In this document: piece by piece, positions 17,367-17,532 of the stretch | Layout: every line of letters begins with the position of its first letter | Numbering within the stretch: the first letter of the stretch is position 1 | Assembly: GCA_039179915.1 (NCBI GenBank) | Contig: JBCDEF010000038.1 | Location: 1 to 17,532 of the forward strand | Length of the DNA: 17,532 bases | Origin: JANQQZ01 sp039179915 | GTDB lineage: Bacteria > Planctomycetota > Phycisphaerae > Phycisphaerales > UBA1924 | Reading direction: 5' to 3' | The notes under the pieces: model-generated | The model's input: the letters and a program-made list of their open reading frames with translations, nothing else | What the model was told of the DNA's origin: nothing | Database searches by the model: none | Position numbers and translations under genes: made by a program

Positions 17367-17532
17367 GGGCGGGCGTGCTCCAAGAAGTGGGAGATTTCTT
17401 CAGAACCTGCTCGACGCGGCGTGTGCGCCAGAGCTGTTGTTCGGATTTTTGCAGGAAACAACACGCTGTTGATCTGGTTTTGTTCTGCTATCTCCCCGTG
17501 GTGGGAAGGATAGGAACGCACTTCGATAACTG
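17367..17532. promoter_or_regulatory. Leader region upstream of the GH35 gene
   Basis: 166 bases to the window edge, clearly less GC-rich than the surrounding genes, without a convincing open frame. It contains the inverted repeat CAACA-CGC-TGTTG (17459-17471), with a central CG step as in many LacI-family operators, a plausible but unproven site for a sugar-responsive repressor. I could not place a confident -10/-35 pair. Confidence 0.35.

Overview
The window is GC-rich and densely coded, with no integrase, transposase, plasmid or phage gene. Codon use is strongly GC-biased. One protein has a PDZ domain behind a short helical repeat of a kind common in Planctomycetota exported proteins, and the mix of gyrB, secG, yicC, a two-family PEPCK pair and a GH35 beta-galactosidase-type enzyme fits a chromosomal segment of a planctomycete, perhaps class Phycisphaerae. 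The phylum call is inference from gene content, not from a marker tree.

Layout, left to right: (1) the 3' part of gyrB (1-1577, +). (2) A two-gene signalling unit: a PilZ-REC protein with a degenerate Hpt-like tail (1735-2889, +) and a membrane-anchored PAS/GAF protein that looks like a histidine kinase but has lost its key residues (2933-5539, +). (3) A tRNA-His(GTG) gene on the minus strand (5565-5638). (4) Two PEP carboxykinases of different families, GTP-type pckG (5737-7599, -) and ATP-type pckA (7844-9436, +), divergent from a 244-bp region holding a perfect AT-rich inverted repeat and several hairpins. (5) A + strand run: tpiA, secG, yicC, an APH-like small-molecule kinase and an exported PDZ protein (9553-13987). 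From secG onward the spacing is tight (54 bp, 16 bp, 16 bp, then a 4-bp start/stop overlap), suggesting an operon. (6) A convergent minus-strand pair: a GH35 family glycosidase split by a one-base frameshift (17366-14579), followed 5 bp later by a small MESH1-like HD hydrolase (14573-13971) whose end overlaps the PDZ gene tail to tail by 17 bp. (7) A lower-GC 166-bp leader upstream of the GH35 gene at the right edge.

Metabolically, pckA, pckG and tpiA cluster around the PEP/triose-phosphate part of gluconeogenesis and glycolysis. The signalling pair appears to read c-di-GMP (intact PilZ motifs) and a phosphorylation input (intact REC aspartate), but both adjoining phosphotransfer modules lack the expected histidine. 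The most notable points are the divergent PEPCK pair with its shared palindrome, the pseudokinase/pseudo-Hpt pair, the GH35 frameshift at a four-base homopolymer, and the alarmone-hydrolase-like gene in the glycosidase operon. No clear new defence or mobile system is visible.
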